Numbered from the stretch's first letter, positions 16,911-24,472 are shown. The stretch: DNA of 25,049 nucleotides from JAAFIP01 sp043718065 (GCA_043718065.1 JAYSWJ010000196.1:1-25049); one strand, 5' to 3'. Numbers and translations: made by a program. The notes: generated by a model from the sequence alone, not told the origin.

Positions 16911-17842
16911 TTAGGAGTACCAGGAGGTTGCCAGAAATCAAAAAAATTAAACCAATTAGCAGGTGCAAGTAAGCAATACTTTTCAATCAACTGTACGTAC
17001 TTAGCCATCGCTTGCTGCGCCGCAAGTACGCGATCTGCTGCTGCCACACTAGAAAAATCCATAATAGGTTCTAGATGGATGGTGTAGCGATTCCCACCTT
17101 CAAAAATACCCACCATAAAGAAGACTGGATGTTTGAGCATAGCGGCCAAACGAAAAGGCCCTTCAGGTAAGGATGCTGGATCGCCAAGTAAGTTCAAACT
17201 TACATTGCCTGAGGCCTCCAGCGCGCGATCAGCCAATATGCCAATCAAACCGCCAGCGGCCAGATGGTCACGCACTTGTAGCATGGCGCTAGGCTGCCCC
17301 AGCGAAATGATGGCTTGCTGCGCTTGGGGGTTGATAGCGTGCAGCAGTTGCTTGATGTTGCGCGCATTGTCCTCGTACATCAAGAGCGCCATATCAAGGC
17401 TAGGGTACTGGTAGGCAATGCTGCGCACACTGTCAAAACTGCCCATGTGCGCGCCTATCAAGAACAAGCCTGCCCCTCGCGTTGCGGCACCCAGTGCTTG
17501 GTTATCAGGGTCTTGGATTCGCACATCGAATAGATCTAAACGACTGTTGAGAAAATAAATTCGGTCTAATGTTACCGAGGCAAATGTGTACAAGTGCTTG
17601 AAAACGGCTGCACTTCCATGCGCTTGGTTCGGGATGCGCGCTAAAAAAGACCGCGATGCACGCCGCGCTTGCGGCGATGAGAGATAAAAATACGCCACGA
17701 TAGGTACCAAAATCCAACGCGAAATGCGCCGGCCCAGGTGCAGCGCTATCCATGCAATCACTTTGAGCGCCAGCATATTGCCGCGCTCAGTTTGGCTGGC
17801 CCAGCGTTGTTTGCCGTCGGTGGGAGCAGAAGTGTTAGCCAT
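16907..17842 (-). CDS. LpxL/HtrB-like lipid acyltransferase
   Basis: A 311-residue acyltransferase related to the lipid A late acyltransferases. The catalytic HX4D motif is in LIGAHMGSFDSVR, with His132 and Asp137. An N-terminal membrane segment at about 43-55 should anchor it in the inner membrane, and GGLIGILADRALEASG at about 201-216 corresponds to the second family block. Such genes occur in most aryl-polyene clusters, where they are thought to attach an acyl group, perhaps the polyene itself, to a lipid acceptor. It lies eight bases after the small dehydratase gene. Because the core lipid A enzymes are normally encoded elsewhere, a pathway-specific role is more likely than a general LPS role. 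Confidence 0.88.
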   Translation of the reverse strand: MANTSAPTDGKQRWASQTERGNMLALKVIAWIALHLGRRISRWILVPIVAYFYLSSPQARRASRSFLARIPNQAHGSAAVFKHLYTFASVTLDRIYFLNSRLDLFDVRIQDPDNQALGAATRGAGLFLIGAHMGSFDSVRSIAYQYPSLDMALLMYEDNARNIKQLLHAINPQAQQAIISLGQPSAMLQVRDHLAAGGLIGILADRALEASGNVSLNLLGDPASLPEGPFRLAAMLKHPVFFMVGIFEGGNRYTIHLEPIMDFSSVAAADRVLAAQQAMAKYVQLIEKYCLLAPANWFNFFDFWQPPGTPK

Positions 17843-17850
17843 TGTAGTAA

Positions 17851-18162
17851 TTAGCTTGCTGCTACGCGCAGCTGCCCACTGCAGGCAAGTACATGCGGTT
17901 CGGGCGCGCTGCGCACGATGTGAGCGGTGAATTTATGATCTGTAGGGCTGGTGCTAATCAAATCGATAACTATCTTGTCACTGGGCACAACTGCTGCAGA
18001 AAATTTCACGTTGTTGATAGTGCATTGATTCAGCGGCAGGGCTAATTGGGTTCGGGCCAAACGCATCACGCGTTCTAGCAGCAACACACCGGGCAAGATA
18101 GGCTGTCCAGGAAAGTGGCCCGCAAAGCAGGGGTGGTCAGCAGGAATATCTAAAGTATGCAT
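17851..18162 (-). CDS. Small hotdog dehydratase (ApeI/FabZ-like)
   Basis: A 103-residue single hotdog domain. It carries the loop HFPGQPILPGV at about 16-26 with likely catalytic His16, then LLLERVMRLA as the central helix, where Glu30 is at the place of the catalytic acid of FabZ. It is shorter than FabZ because the N-terminal strand with the IPHR motif is reduced. This fits the ApeI-type dehydratase of aryl-polyene clusters, usually placed next to the AMP-ligase gene, as here (15 bases downstream of it). It probably acts on aryl-polyenoyl intermediates. The gene is too short to be a complete FabA or FabZ but shows no sign of damage. Confidence 0.85.
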   Translation of the reverse strand: MHTLDIPADHPCFAGHFPGQPILPGVLLLERVMRLARTQLALPLNQCTINNVKFSAAVVPSDKIVIDLISTSPTDHKFTAHIVRSAPEPHVLACSGQLRVAAS

Positions 18163-18177
18163 TGATGGGTTGAAAAG

Positions 18178-19518
18178 CTAATCGGTGGTGGCCGTTTTAA
18201 CTAACGCCAGTAAAACTTCGCGTGGCAATTTACTGGTACCGTTGCGCGGCAAGCTGTCCAGTAATCTTAAGGGGCGTGGCAAGAATGCTGAAGCAATCCT
18301 TCGGCGCAACTCGGCCAGCAACGTGTCTGTGGTGTGCTCAGGCGCTACGGCCACCGCCGCAAGGCGTGCGGTGTTGCCTACGCCTTCTGTGGCTTCGCTT
18401 TGCACAATAAAAGCACCATCAAGTACGCCAGGGATAGATAAAAGTTGGTGATTCAAATAGTCTAGCGTGGTACTTTTGCCGGCAATGTTGACCATGTCGG
18501 CGGTTCTACCATGCAGTATAAAAATATGTTCTGTTTTAAGCTCCAGCACGTCATTCACAGGCATGTGGCCCTCTACCTGCAGGCCGCTGGCAACGGATGT
18601 GCCGTCTGCTTGGTGAATGCTGATGCCGTCAAACGTGGTCCAGTCTGCCGTGGCGGTAGTGCGCCGCGTGGCCAACTGCCCAGTTTCGGTGCTGCCATAA
18701 ATCTCTAACAGTTGCGCATGGGTTTTTTGCTCTGCTTGCAGTGCCAGCGGTGTGGACAAAGGGGCGGTAGCACATACGAGTAAATCTATCGGCGAGGGTG
18801 CATATACCTCAGTGATGAATGCGCGCAAATGAAATGGCGTGGTGACCAAAGCTCGCGGTCGGGGCGTGTGGGCCATGGCGCGCTCAATGTCTGCCGGGTA
18901 AAAAGGCTTGCCTGTGTCAAACGCACAAGCGTTTTGCAGCGCGATCAAAACAGTAGATTCAAACCCATACATATGCTGTGGTGGTACGGTACCCACAATG
19001 GTGTAGCCGCTGCCCGCCACAATACCTAAACGCGCACCTTCGCTTTGCACATTCACTACCAGCTTGCCCCAAGTTTTGCGGTAGGGCACAGGCAAGCCAG
19101 TACTGCCGGAGGTAAAAACATAGGCCGCCACGTGGTCGGCGGCAATCATGGGCACCGCTGTTGCACTGTCCACAGGTGCTTTCAGCAGCCAATCATTCAG
19201 CTGCACTTGTGGCAGAGCGATAGGGCATGTGGGCTCATCAGTTAGGCAATACAGCGCCCCGTGCGACCGGGCTAGGTTGGCGATGAGTTCTTCAGTGTGG
19301 GTAGAGGGCAGCAGGCAGCTTTGGCCACGCACCAGTGCAGCGCCAAAACCCACGGCAAAAGCATAGCGATCTTGGCAAGCCAACAGCACATATTTACCCT
19401 GCGGTAAATGCTGCGCGCAATGCAGCACATCTGCAAGGTACTGGGCCGCAGAGATGGCACTGTGGTGGCGGTAAGCGATAGGGGCGCTTAACTGGGGATG
19501 GGTGATCAAAGGCAGCAT
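18178..19518 (-). CDS. AMP-forming aryl/acyl-ACP ligase (ApeH-like)
   Basis: A 446-residue member of the adenylate-forming ligase superfamily. The nucleotide motif TSGSTGLP is at about 136-143, YGSTETG at 274-280, the hinge region GRTADMVNIAGKS at about 337-349 and the late catalytic lysine in PRNGTSKLPR (Lys430). It is slightly shorter than ordinary acyl-CoA synthetases, as is typical of the aryl-polyene form. It probably activates the hydroxybenzoate starter and loads it on an acyl carrier protein. The ATG at 19518 lies 13 bases after the membrane-protein stop; an upstream ATG at 19596 would overlap that gene by 65 bases and adds residues without family support. Confidence 0.9.
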   Translation of the reverse strand: MLPLITHPQLSAPIAYRHHSAISAAQYLADVLHCAQHLPQGKYVLLACQDRYAFAVGFGAALVRGQSCLLPSTHTEELIANLARSHGALYCLTDEPTCPIALPQVQLNDWLLKAPVDSATAVPMIAADHVAAYVFTSGSTGLPVPYRKTWGKLVVNVQSEGARLGIVAGSGYTIVGTVPPQHMYGFESTVLIALQNACAFDTGKPFYPADIERAMAHTPRPRALVTTPFHLRAFITEVYAPSPIDLLVCATAPLSTPLALQAEQKTHAQLLEIYGSTETGQLATRRTTATADWTTFDGISIHQADGTSVASGLQVEGHMPVNDVLELKTEHIFILHGRTADMVNIAGKSTTLDYLNHQLLSIPGVLDGAFIVQSEATEGVGNTARLAAVAVAPEHTTDTLLAELRRRIASAFLPRPLRLLDSLPRNGTSKLPREVLLALVKTATTD

Positions 19519-19531
19519 GGGTAGGATGCGG

Positions 19532-20287
19532 TCAAGGTTTGTCAGGTGCGCTGGGGGCAGACGGCACGGCAGTGCGGTGCTGTTGGTACGCATCAAAGCC
19601 CTGCTTCATGCTGGCATGGTCAAAATCTTTAAATAAAATCTTGCGCAATGCATATTCGCCCACAAAAAACGCGGCCACAGACGGCCACTGCAACAGCACG
19701 CCAAATGCAGACCATACCGCAATGGGCGCTGCCACAAAGAGAATGATCGATACCACGCAGGTGATGATAAAAAACGCCGTCCAAGCCACCGTCACCTTGC
19801 GCGCGTACGCCTCAATCTCAGCAGGTAAACGGGTGTGCACCATGCGTGCAAACGTGACCACCAACGGCGTAGCACCTGCCGCCAAGGTGTGGCCAAACAC
19901 CCAAGCCAGCAGCGCGTTAGTACCCACATGCTGTGCAAAATACAACGCCTGTGCGTTCGACAAGAAAAATGGCCAGGCCAGCCACAAAAATAAGGCTACA
20001 GGCACTATGGCTAAAAAAGCAGCCACGCCGTAACATACCGCCAGACTGCCAGATTTATTCACGAATAAGCGCCGAACCACCCACTGAAAAACAAAGCCAA
20101 TCAACAGCAACGCAGGGATACCCAAGGCCAGCGCGGCAGCAATGACCTGCCCGTTGGGCAAGATCAACGCAAAATGGCTGGCCAGCGCGTACGCAGCTAC
20201 CAGCATCACAATCAAAGCGCCTTTGAGCAAACCTGTCGTCCTTGAAGCCAGCGCTTGGGGGCGTTTACTTAGTGCGTTCTTGCGCAA
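19532..20287 (-). CDS. COG4648-like membrane protein of aryl-polyene clusters (ApeG-like)
   Basis: A 251-residue integral membrane protein with about six hydrophobic segments (near 22-45, 48-70, 82-106, 118-135, 168-190 and 190-212). It resembles the uncharacterised membrane protein found between the acyl carrier protein and ligase genes in aryl-polyene clusters. No catalytic motif is visible. The only good start that keeps the basic N-terminus is a TTG at 20287, overlapping the end of the carrier-protein gene by 23 bases; the first in-frame ATG comes at about codon 28, inside the first membrane segment. Function is not known. Order and coupling suggest it anchors or organises the biosynthetic enzymes at the membrane. 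Confidence 0.75.
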   Translation of the reverse strand: MRKNALSKRPQALASRTTGLLKGALIVMLVAAYALASHFALILPNGQVIAAALALGIPALLLIGFVFQWVVRRLFVNKSGSLAVCYGVAAFLAIVPVALFLWLAWPFFLSNAQALYFAQHVGTNALLAWVFGHTLAAGATPLVVTFARMVHTRLPAEIEAYARKVTVAWTAFFIITCVVSIILFVAAPIAVWSAFGVLLQWPSVAAFFVGEYALRKILFKDFDHASMKQGFDAYQQHRTAVPSAPSAPDKP

Positions 20288-20561
20288 TGTAGGCGCTTAG
20301 CGCGCGGATAGAGGCAAAGCTTTCCACGTTGCGTGGGTCGTCCGAGCGCATTTGAAAGCCATAGCGCTTAGACACCGCCAGGGCAATTTCTAAAATATCA
20401 ATAGAGTCCAAGCCCAACCCGTCGCCATACAGAGGCGTGTCAGCCGTGACTTCTTCAGGCTTGACTTCGAGGTTCAGCGCGCTAATCAGCAACGCGATCA
20501 CTTCTTTTTCAAGTTCAGGCTGCGGTACGGCCAGGGGAGCTGTTGCGGTAGAAGATTCCAT
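20265..20561 (-). CDS. Acyl carrier protein
   Basis: A 98-residue acyl carrier protein with the attachment motif GLGLDSIDILE at about 48-58 and likely phosphopantetheine on Ser53. The first 15 residues form a short alanine- and proline-rich extension before helix 1. The DSID version of the motif and the helix EIALAVSKRYGF are typical of carrier proteins next to the ligase in aryl-polyene clusters, so this is the best candidate to receive the aryl starter. It is the first gene of the third block. The region before it (to 20759) must hold its promoter. Confidence 0.93.
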   Translation of the reverse strand: MESSTATAPLAVPQPELEKEVIALLISALNLEVKPEEVTADTPLYGDGLGLDSIDILEIALAVSKRYGFQMRSDDPRNVESFASIRALSAYIAQERTK

Positions 20562-20632
20562 TAAACTTAACCTATGGTGTGAGCTGGGCGGGTAGTGGGG
20601 TTGTCGTTACAGCGCCAACCTGATAATTTTGC

Positions 20633-20656
20633 TTGGCAAGATGTTACCTATGCCAA
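20633..20656. promoter_or_regulatory. Possible operator: inverted repeat in divergent promoter region
   Basis: The arms TTGGCA (20633-20638) and TGCCAA (20651-20656) form a perfect six-base dyad around a 12-base centre. It lies in the 198-base gap between the divergent carrier-protein and glycosyltransferase genes, the natural place for shared control of both. The spacing would suit a dimeric helix-turn-helix regulator of LysR type. No regulator gene lies in the window. A chance dyad of this size is possible. I see no convincing -35/-10 pair elsewhere in the gap. Confidence 0.3.
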
Positions 20657-20759
20657 TGTCAGCATTTTATCATTCACTGTCTGTTTTTACCTTCGCCTGG
20701 GTGTGTGCAACAACCCTCGGTTTCCCGCTTTTTGCCTCTGGCCGTCACGATTTTTAACT

Positions 20760-21518
20760 ATGAACGTCACCCCTTCAAGCACCCATTTGGTGTTGATCCC
20801 TTGTTATAACCCCGGTGCCAAGGTGGTAGACATGGTGCGCCGCGTGCGCCAGCAGTGGGCCCCCGTGTGGGTGGTGGTAGACGGCAGCACCGACGACAGC
20901 ACCCAGCTATTGCAAGACCTGGCCGCGCAAGACAGTGGCTTGACCGTGCTGGTGCAGCCCGTCAACGGCGGCAAAGGCAGCGCCGTGCTGCACGGTATTT
21001 CTGCGGCCCTTAAGCAAGGCTACACCCACGCCCTGACGATGGACGCCGACGGCCAACACCCCACAGACTTGGTGCAGAAGTTTATGGCCACGTCCATCGC
21101 CCAGCCCGCTGCCTTGATTTTGGGCAAGCCCGTGTTCGACGCCAGCGCCCCCGCCCTGCGCGTAAACGGCCGCAAGGTATCCAACGCATGGGCCAATGTA
21201 GAAACCTTGGGCGCAGGTGTGGGCGACTCGTTGTACGGTTTTCGCGTCTACCCACTACGTCCACTGCAAACGGTCATGCAGCGCAGCCGCTGGATGCGCC
21301 GCTTCGACTTCGACCCCGAAGTCGCCGTGCGCCTGTGCTGGGAGGGTTTAAAGCCCATCAACCTCGACGCACCGGTTAAATATTTCAGCCCAGACGAAGG
21401 CGGCGTGTCCCACTTTAAATATCTGCGCGACAATGTGCTGCTAACGTGTATGCATACCCGCTTGTTTACTGAGTTTTTAATCCGGCTGCCTTGGTTGCTG
21501 GCGCGGCGCAAGTCTTAA
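20760..21518 (+). CDS. Family 2 glycosyltransferase
   Basis: A 252-residue GT-A fold glycosyltransferase. The nucleotide-sugar site is VVVDGSTDDS at about 38-47, then NGGKGSAV at 69-76 and the metal-binding DxD as MDADGQHP at 94-101. No strong membrane segments are seen, apart from a mildly hydrophobic C-terminal IRLPWLLA. The ATG at 20760 follows a 198-base region with no gene; a frame extended upstream to 20595 has no family support. Such GT2 genes belong to the xanthomonadin and aryl-polyene clusters, where a sugar may be part of the lipid anchor, so I place it in the cluster. It lies 25 bases before trpC in the same direction, so trpC may be read from its promoter. The GC content is higher than in block A. 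Confidence 0.88.
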   Translation: MNVTPSSTHLVLIPCYNPGAKVVDMVRRVRQQWAPVWVVVDGSTDDSTQLLQDLAAQDSGLTVLVQPVNGGKGSAVLHGISAALKQGYTHALTMDADGQHPTDLVQKFMATSIAQPAALILGKPVFDASAPALRVNGRKVSNAWANVETLGAGVGDSLYGFRVYPLRPLQTVMQRSRWMRRFDFDPEVAVRLCWEGLKPINLDAPVKYFSPDEGGVSHFKYLRDNVLLTCMHTRLFTEFLIRLPWLLARRKS

Positions 21519-21543
21519 TCCAGCAGCTTTTACCCTATATCTC

Positions 21544-22380
21544 ATGTCCGACATCCTCCAAAAAATCGTAGAAGTAAAGCACCAGGAAATCGCGGCAGCG
21601 GTCAAAAAGATACCGCTATCTGCCATGCGGGCCGACGCGGAAAGTCGGGTGCTAGTGCGCGACTATGTGGGTGCCATGCGAGCCAAAATAGCGGCGGGGC
21701 AGGCCGCGGTGATTGCCGAGATAAAGAAGGCCAGCCCGTCCAAAGGCGTGCTGCGCGAGGACTTTTTTGCGGCAGATATTGCCCAAAGCTATGCCGACGG
21801 CAATGCTGAGGTAAAAAAGAAAACTGACGCCCTAGTTAACGCCGCGTGCTTGTCAGTACTTACTGACCGACAGTTTTTTCAAGGTGAACCTGACTTTTTG
21901 CGCCAAGCCCGGGCCAGCTGCCAGCTGCCAGTGTTGCGCAAAGATTTTATGGTCAACCCGTACCAAATCTACGAATCGCGGGCCATGGGCGCTGACTGTA
22001 TTTTGATGATTGCAGCGTGTTTAGACGACGCGCAAATGGCTGATTTGCAGGCCATTGCGCTGGATTTGGACATGGCGGTACTGGTAGAGGTGCACGACCG
22101 TACCGAGCTGGAACGCGCTTTAAAGCTGAAAAACGTGCCGCATAAAACCATGCTGGGCATCAACAACCGCAACCTTAAAACCTTTGAGGTTAGCCTGCAA
22201 AACACCCTAGACATGCTGCCCGATGTACCCGCCGACAAGCTGCTGGTCACCGAAAGCGGCATTGCCACCCGCGACGATGTGCAAAAAATGCGCGCCGCTG
22301 GTGTGCACGCTTTCCTGGTGGGCGAGACCTTTATGCGCGCCGACGAGCCGGGGTTGGCGCTGGCGCAGTTGTTTGGTTAG
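21544..22380 (+). CDS. trpC: Indole-3-glycerol phosphate synthase
   Basis: A cytoplasmic TIM-barrel enzyme that closes the indole ring in tryptophan synthesis. Length is 278 residues. Family motifs are EIKKASPSKG at 59-68, PVLRKDFMV at 129-137 with catalytic Lys133, LGINNRNL at 204-211, VTESGI at 235-240 and LVGETFMR at 258-265. Between the strand after QSYA and AACLSVLTD there is an extra lysine-rich stretch of about 12 residues (around 84-97) that TrpC of E. coli or Burkholderia type lacks as far as I recall. The gene is separated from trpD by the pigment cluster and follows the glycosyltransferase by 25 bases. The frame is intact, so function is expected. Confidence 0.96.
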   Translation: MSDILQKIVEVKHQEIAAAVKKIPLSAMRADAESRVLVRDYVGAMRAKIAAGQAAVIAEIKKASPSKGVLREDFFAADIAQSYADGNAEVKKKTDALVNAACLSVLTDRQFFQGEPDFLRQARASCQLPVLRKDFMVNPYQIYESRAMGADCILMIAACLDDAQMADLQAIALDLDMAVLVEVHDRTELERALKLKNVPHKTMLGINNRNLKTFEVSLQNTLDMLPDVPADKLLVTESGIATRDDVQKMRAAGVHAFLVGETFMRADEPGLALAQLFG

Positions 22381-22455
22381 ACACGGCGATTTGGCACAGC
22401 GCAAGCCTCCACACAGCGTTGCAGCACGCTTGGCCAGACACCCAATTTACTATAA

Positions 22456-22476
22456 ATTTCATAGCTGCTTGAGCAG
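22456..22476. repeat. 21-bp direct repeat, copy 1 (Comamonadaceae-type intergenic repeat)
   Basis: A 21-base sequence identical to bases 23301-23321. Its core CTGCTTGAGCAG is a small dyad with five-base arms. This copy lies in the 110-base gap between trpC and ung, ending 14 bases before the ung start. From memory, related elements beginning with ATAGCTGCTTG are scattered between genes in Comamonadaceae genomes. Confidence 0.8.
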
Positions 22477-22490
22477 TATCTACGGATTGA

Positions 22491-23309
22491 ATGGCACATT
22501 TAACCCTTAATTTATTCGGTGATGACGGCGTAAACCTAGCCATGTCCACACAGCTTGCACCATCCCCTACTGTGGCTGCGCCGACTCTGCAATCATTCAA
22601 CCCCGCAGACTGGCCCGTGGCGGCTGACTGGCGGCCCGTGGTGGACGCTTTTGCCGCCAGCGCCGCTGCCGCGTCGCTAGGCCAGTACCTGCAGCAGCGG
22701 CTGGCTGACGGCGCGCAGATCTACCCGCCGCAGCCCTACCGCGCGCTGGAGTTGACCGCGCTGGCCGATGTACGCGTAGTGATTTTGGGCCAAGACCCCT
22801 ACCACGGGCCGGGCCAGGCCGAGGGGCTGGCTTTTTCGGTGGCGCGTGGCGTCAAAATCCCGCACAGCTTGCGCAATATGTTCAAAGAGCTGCAGCGCGA
22901 CTTGGGAATGCCGCCCCCCACCCACGGTAGCCTGCAGGCGTGGGCGCAACAAGGCGTGCTGCTGCTGAACACCACGTTAACGGTAGAAGATGGCCAACCC
23001 GCTGCCCATGCTAAACGTGGCTGGCAAGTGCTTACTGACGCTGTAATTGAAGCCTGCAATCAAAAAACAACTCCTGTAGTTTTTATGCTGTGGGGCAGCC
23101 ACGCGCAGGCCAAGCAAGATTTGATTGCCGCGCACAACCAGCAGCGCCCACCAGATAAGCGGCATATTGTGTTGATGGCCAATCACCCGTCGCCGTTGTC
23201 TGCTCTGCGCCCGCCTGCGCCGTTTATCGGCTGCGGGCACTTTAGCGCAGCGCGTGCAGCGGTGGCGCAGTGCGATGCGCAGGCTGCTCAATCGCTATTT
23301 ATTTCATAG
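22491..23309 (+). CDS. ung: Uracil-DNA glycosylase (family 1)
   Basis: Removes uracil from DNA to start base-excision repair. The water-activating motif ILGQDPYHG is at about 98-106 with catalytic Asp102. The DNA-intercalation motif NHPSPLSALR is at 231-240 with catalytic His232, and LLLNTTLTVE at about 157-166 is also typical. The 272-residue length includes about 30 extra residues at the start, rich in Ala, Ser and Thr. An ATG at codon 18 would be a shorter start. The last two codons and the stop lie inside the second copy of the 21-base repeat, so the C-terminus was set by that element. The gene follows trpC by 110 bases and converges on the patatin gene. Confidence 0.97.
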   Translation: MAHLTLNLFGDDGVNLAMSTQLAPSPTVAAPTLQSFNPADWPVAADWRPVVDAFAASAAAASLGQYLQQRLADGAQIYPPQPYRALELTALADVRVVILGQDPYHGPGQAEGLAFSVARGVKIPHSLRNMFKELQRDLGMPPPTHGSLQAWAQQGVLLLNTTLTVEDGQPAAHAKRGWQVLTDAVIEACNQKTTPVVFMLWGSHAQAKQDLIAAHNQQRPPDKRHIVLMANHPSPLSALRPPAPFIGCGHFSAARAAVAQCDAQAAQSLFIS

Positions 23310-23321
23310 CTGCTTGAGCAG
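23301..23321. repeat. 21-bp direct repeat, copy 2, overlapping the ung stop
   Basis: Identical over 21 bases to 22456-22476 and in the same orientation. It contains the last two sense codons and the TAG stop of ung. The following 35 bases or so (to about 23356, ending CACTATAAAAAA) look like the rest of a longer element of the same type; copy 1 diverges after base 21. The two copies bracket ung. Confidence 0.8.
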
Positions 23322-23351
23322 GTTTTACTTGGGTTACAAGCCTAAATCACT

Positions 23352-23374
23352 ATAAAAAAGAGCCTCAGCGAGGT
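23352..23374 (-). terminator. Possible weak Rho-independent terminator for the patatin gene
   Basis: Read on the minus strand, a short hairpin CCTC-GCT-GAGG (23373-23363) is followed by CTCTTTTTT, which ends about 60 bases after the patatin stop. The stem has only four pairs, so it would be a weak terminator. The convergent ung transcript has no comparable signal on the plus strand. Confidence 0.35.
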
Positions 23375-23413
23375 AAACGGGGCAATTCACACCAGCGCAC
23401 AGCTGGCTACAAG

Positions 23414-24472
23414 CTAGTCGCCTAAGCTGCCCATACGCATATCGTCCAAATAGTCGCGGGCAATGTCTACCGTACTGCGCTCGCCTACGTGGGCAAAGCG
23501 CTTTTTCAGCCATGCTTGCGCGCAGTCATTACCCAGCTGGCGCAGTTTTTGAATCATCGTGCCGTCGGCAGACGCTTTGCTAGACGCCGGATAGGCCTCT
23601 AGCGCCTCGCCGCCGTCAATGCGGTGCAGCAGCACCTTGCGGTAACGGTTGGCGTCCAAATTACCGCGCTCCAGCATGCGGTTGACAAAGTCAATCGAGC
23701 GCATTTGCGACAGCAAGCTGGCGTTAAACGTCAGCTCGCTGATGCGATCCATGATGTCAGCCGCATCAGTGGGCGCTGCGTTGCGCTCCAGAGGGTTAAT
23801 TTGTACCAGCACCACATCGGTGGCATGGCAGCGGTAAATCAGCGGGTGCAGCGCCGGGTTGCCTGAATAGCCGCCATCCCAATAGTGCTCGCCCTCAATT
23901 TCTACCGCGCGAAACATCATGGGCAAACAAGCCGACGCCATCAGCGAGGCTGCCGTCAACCGCTTGCCGCTGAAAATCTCCGCCTTGCCGGTATTGACAT
24001 GCGTGGCCGATATAAAAATACGCGGCTCGGCCAGTTTGCCAATACGGTCAAAATCAAACTGTTTTTCCACCAAATTGCGCAGCGGGTTGATGTCCAGCGG
24101 GTTGATTTGGGAGGGGGACAAGCTGCTTTGCATTGCAGGCGCGGCGATCTTCCAGCCGCCCATCCACGCGTCCACAATGGTGCGCTGCAAGCTGCTGGCA
24201 GCGCCCATGCTAACGACAGCGTTCCAAAAACCATCCAGCGCCTCGCGGGCGGCCTCGCGCGGGTCGGGTTTGGTGCCTTTGTTATCTTTTTTGGCTGTGG
24301 CAAAGCCTTGGCCCAGCGCCACAGCATTCATAGCGCCTGCGCTGGCCCCACTAATGCCGTCAATCTCTAAACGCCCATCGTCCAGAAGTGCATCCAGCAC
24401 GCCCCAAGTGAAGGCGCCATGCGAGCCGCCGCCCTGCAGGGCTAAGCTGACAGTTTTAGATTTTTGGGTCAT
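23414..24472 (-). CDS. Patatin-like phospholipase
   Basis: A 352-residue serine hydrolase of the patatin family, expected to release fatty acids from phospholipids or related esters. The oxyanion-hole motif GGGSHGAF is at about 14-21, the nucleophile elbow GASAG at 42-46 with Ser44, and the catalytic aspartate in YWDGGYSGNP is Asp199. No signal peptide is seen, so it is probably cytoplasmic or peripheral. The ATG at 24472 starts the protein just before the SLALQGGGSHG strand, as is usual; an ATG at 24523 would add 17 residues rich in Ser and Thr. It is not obviously connected to the pigment genes; the neighbours are ung (convergent) and rplN (divergent). Confidence 0.93.
   Translation of the reverse strand: MTQKSKTVSLALQGGGSHGAFTWGVLDALLDDGRLEIDGISGASAGAMNAVALGQGFATAKKDNKGTKPDPREAAREALDGFWNAVVSMGAASSLQRTIVDAWMGGWKIAAPAMQSSLSPSQINPLDINPLRNLVEKQFDFDRIGKLAEPRIFISATHVNTGKAEIFSGKRLTAASLMASACLPMMFRAVEIEGEHYWDGGYSGNPALHPLIYRCHATDVVLVQINPLERNAAPTDAADIMDRISELTFNASLLSQMRSIDFVNRMLERGNLDANRYRKVLLHRIDGGEALEAYPASSKASADGTMIQKLRQLGNDCAQAWLKKRFAHVGERSTVDIARDYLDDMRMGSLGD

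Noticed and set aside
19539..20033. Open frame of 164 codons on the plus strand, antisense to the membrane protein gene
   Set aside because: It is opposite a clear multi-helix membrane protein in a coupled operon. The product is rich in Thr/Asn/Ala with no motif.
23392..23406. Hairpin CCAGC-GCACA-GCTGG between ung and patatin
   Set aside because: The stem is five pairs with no following T run on either strand, so it is not a credible terminator.
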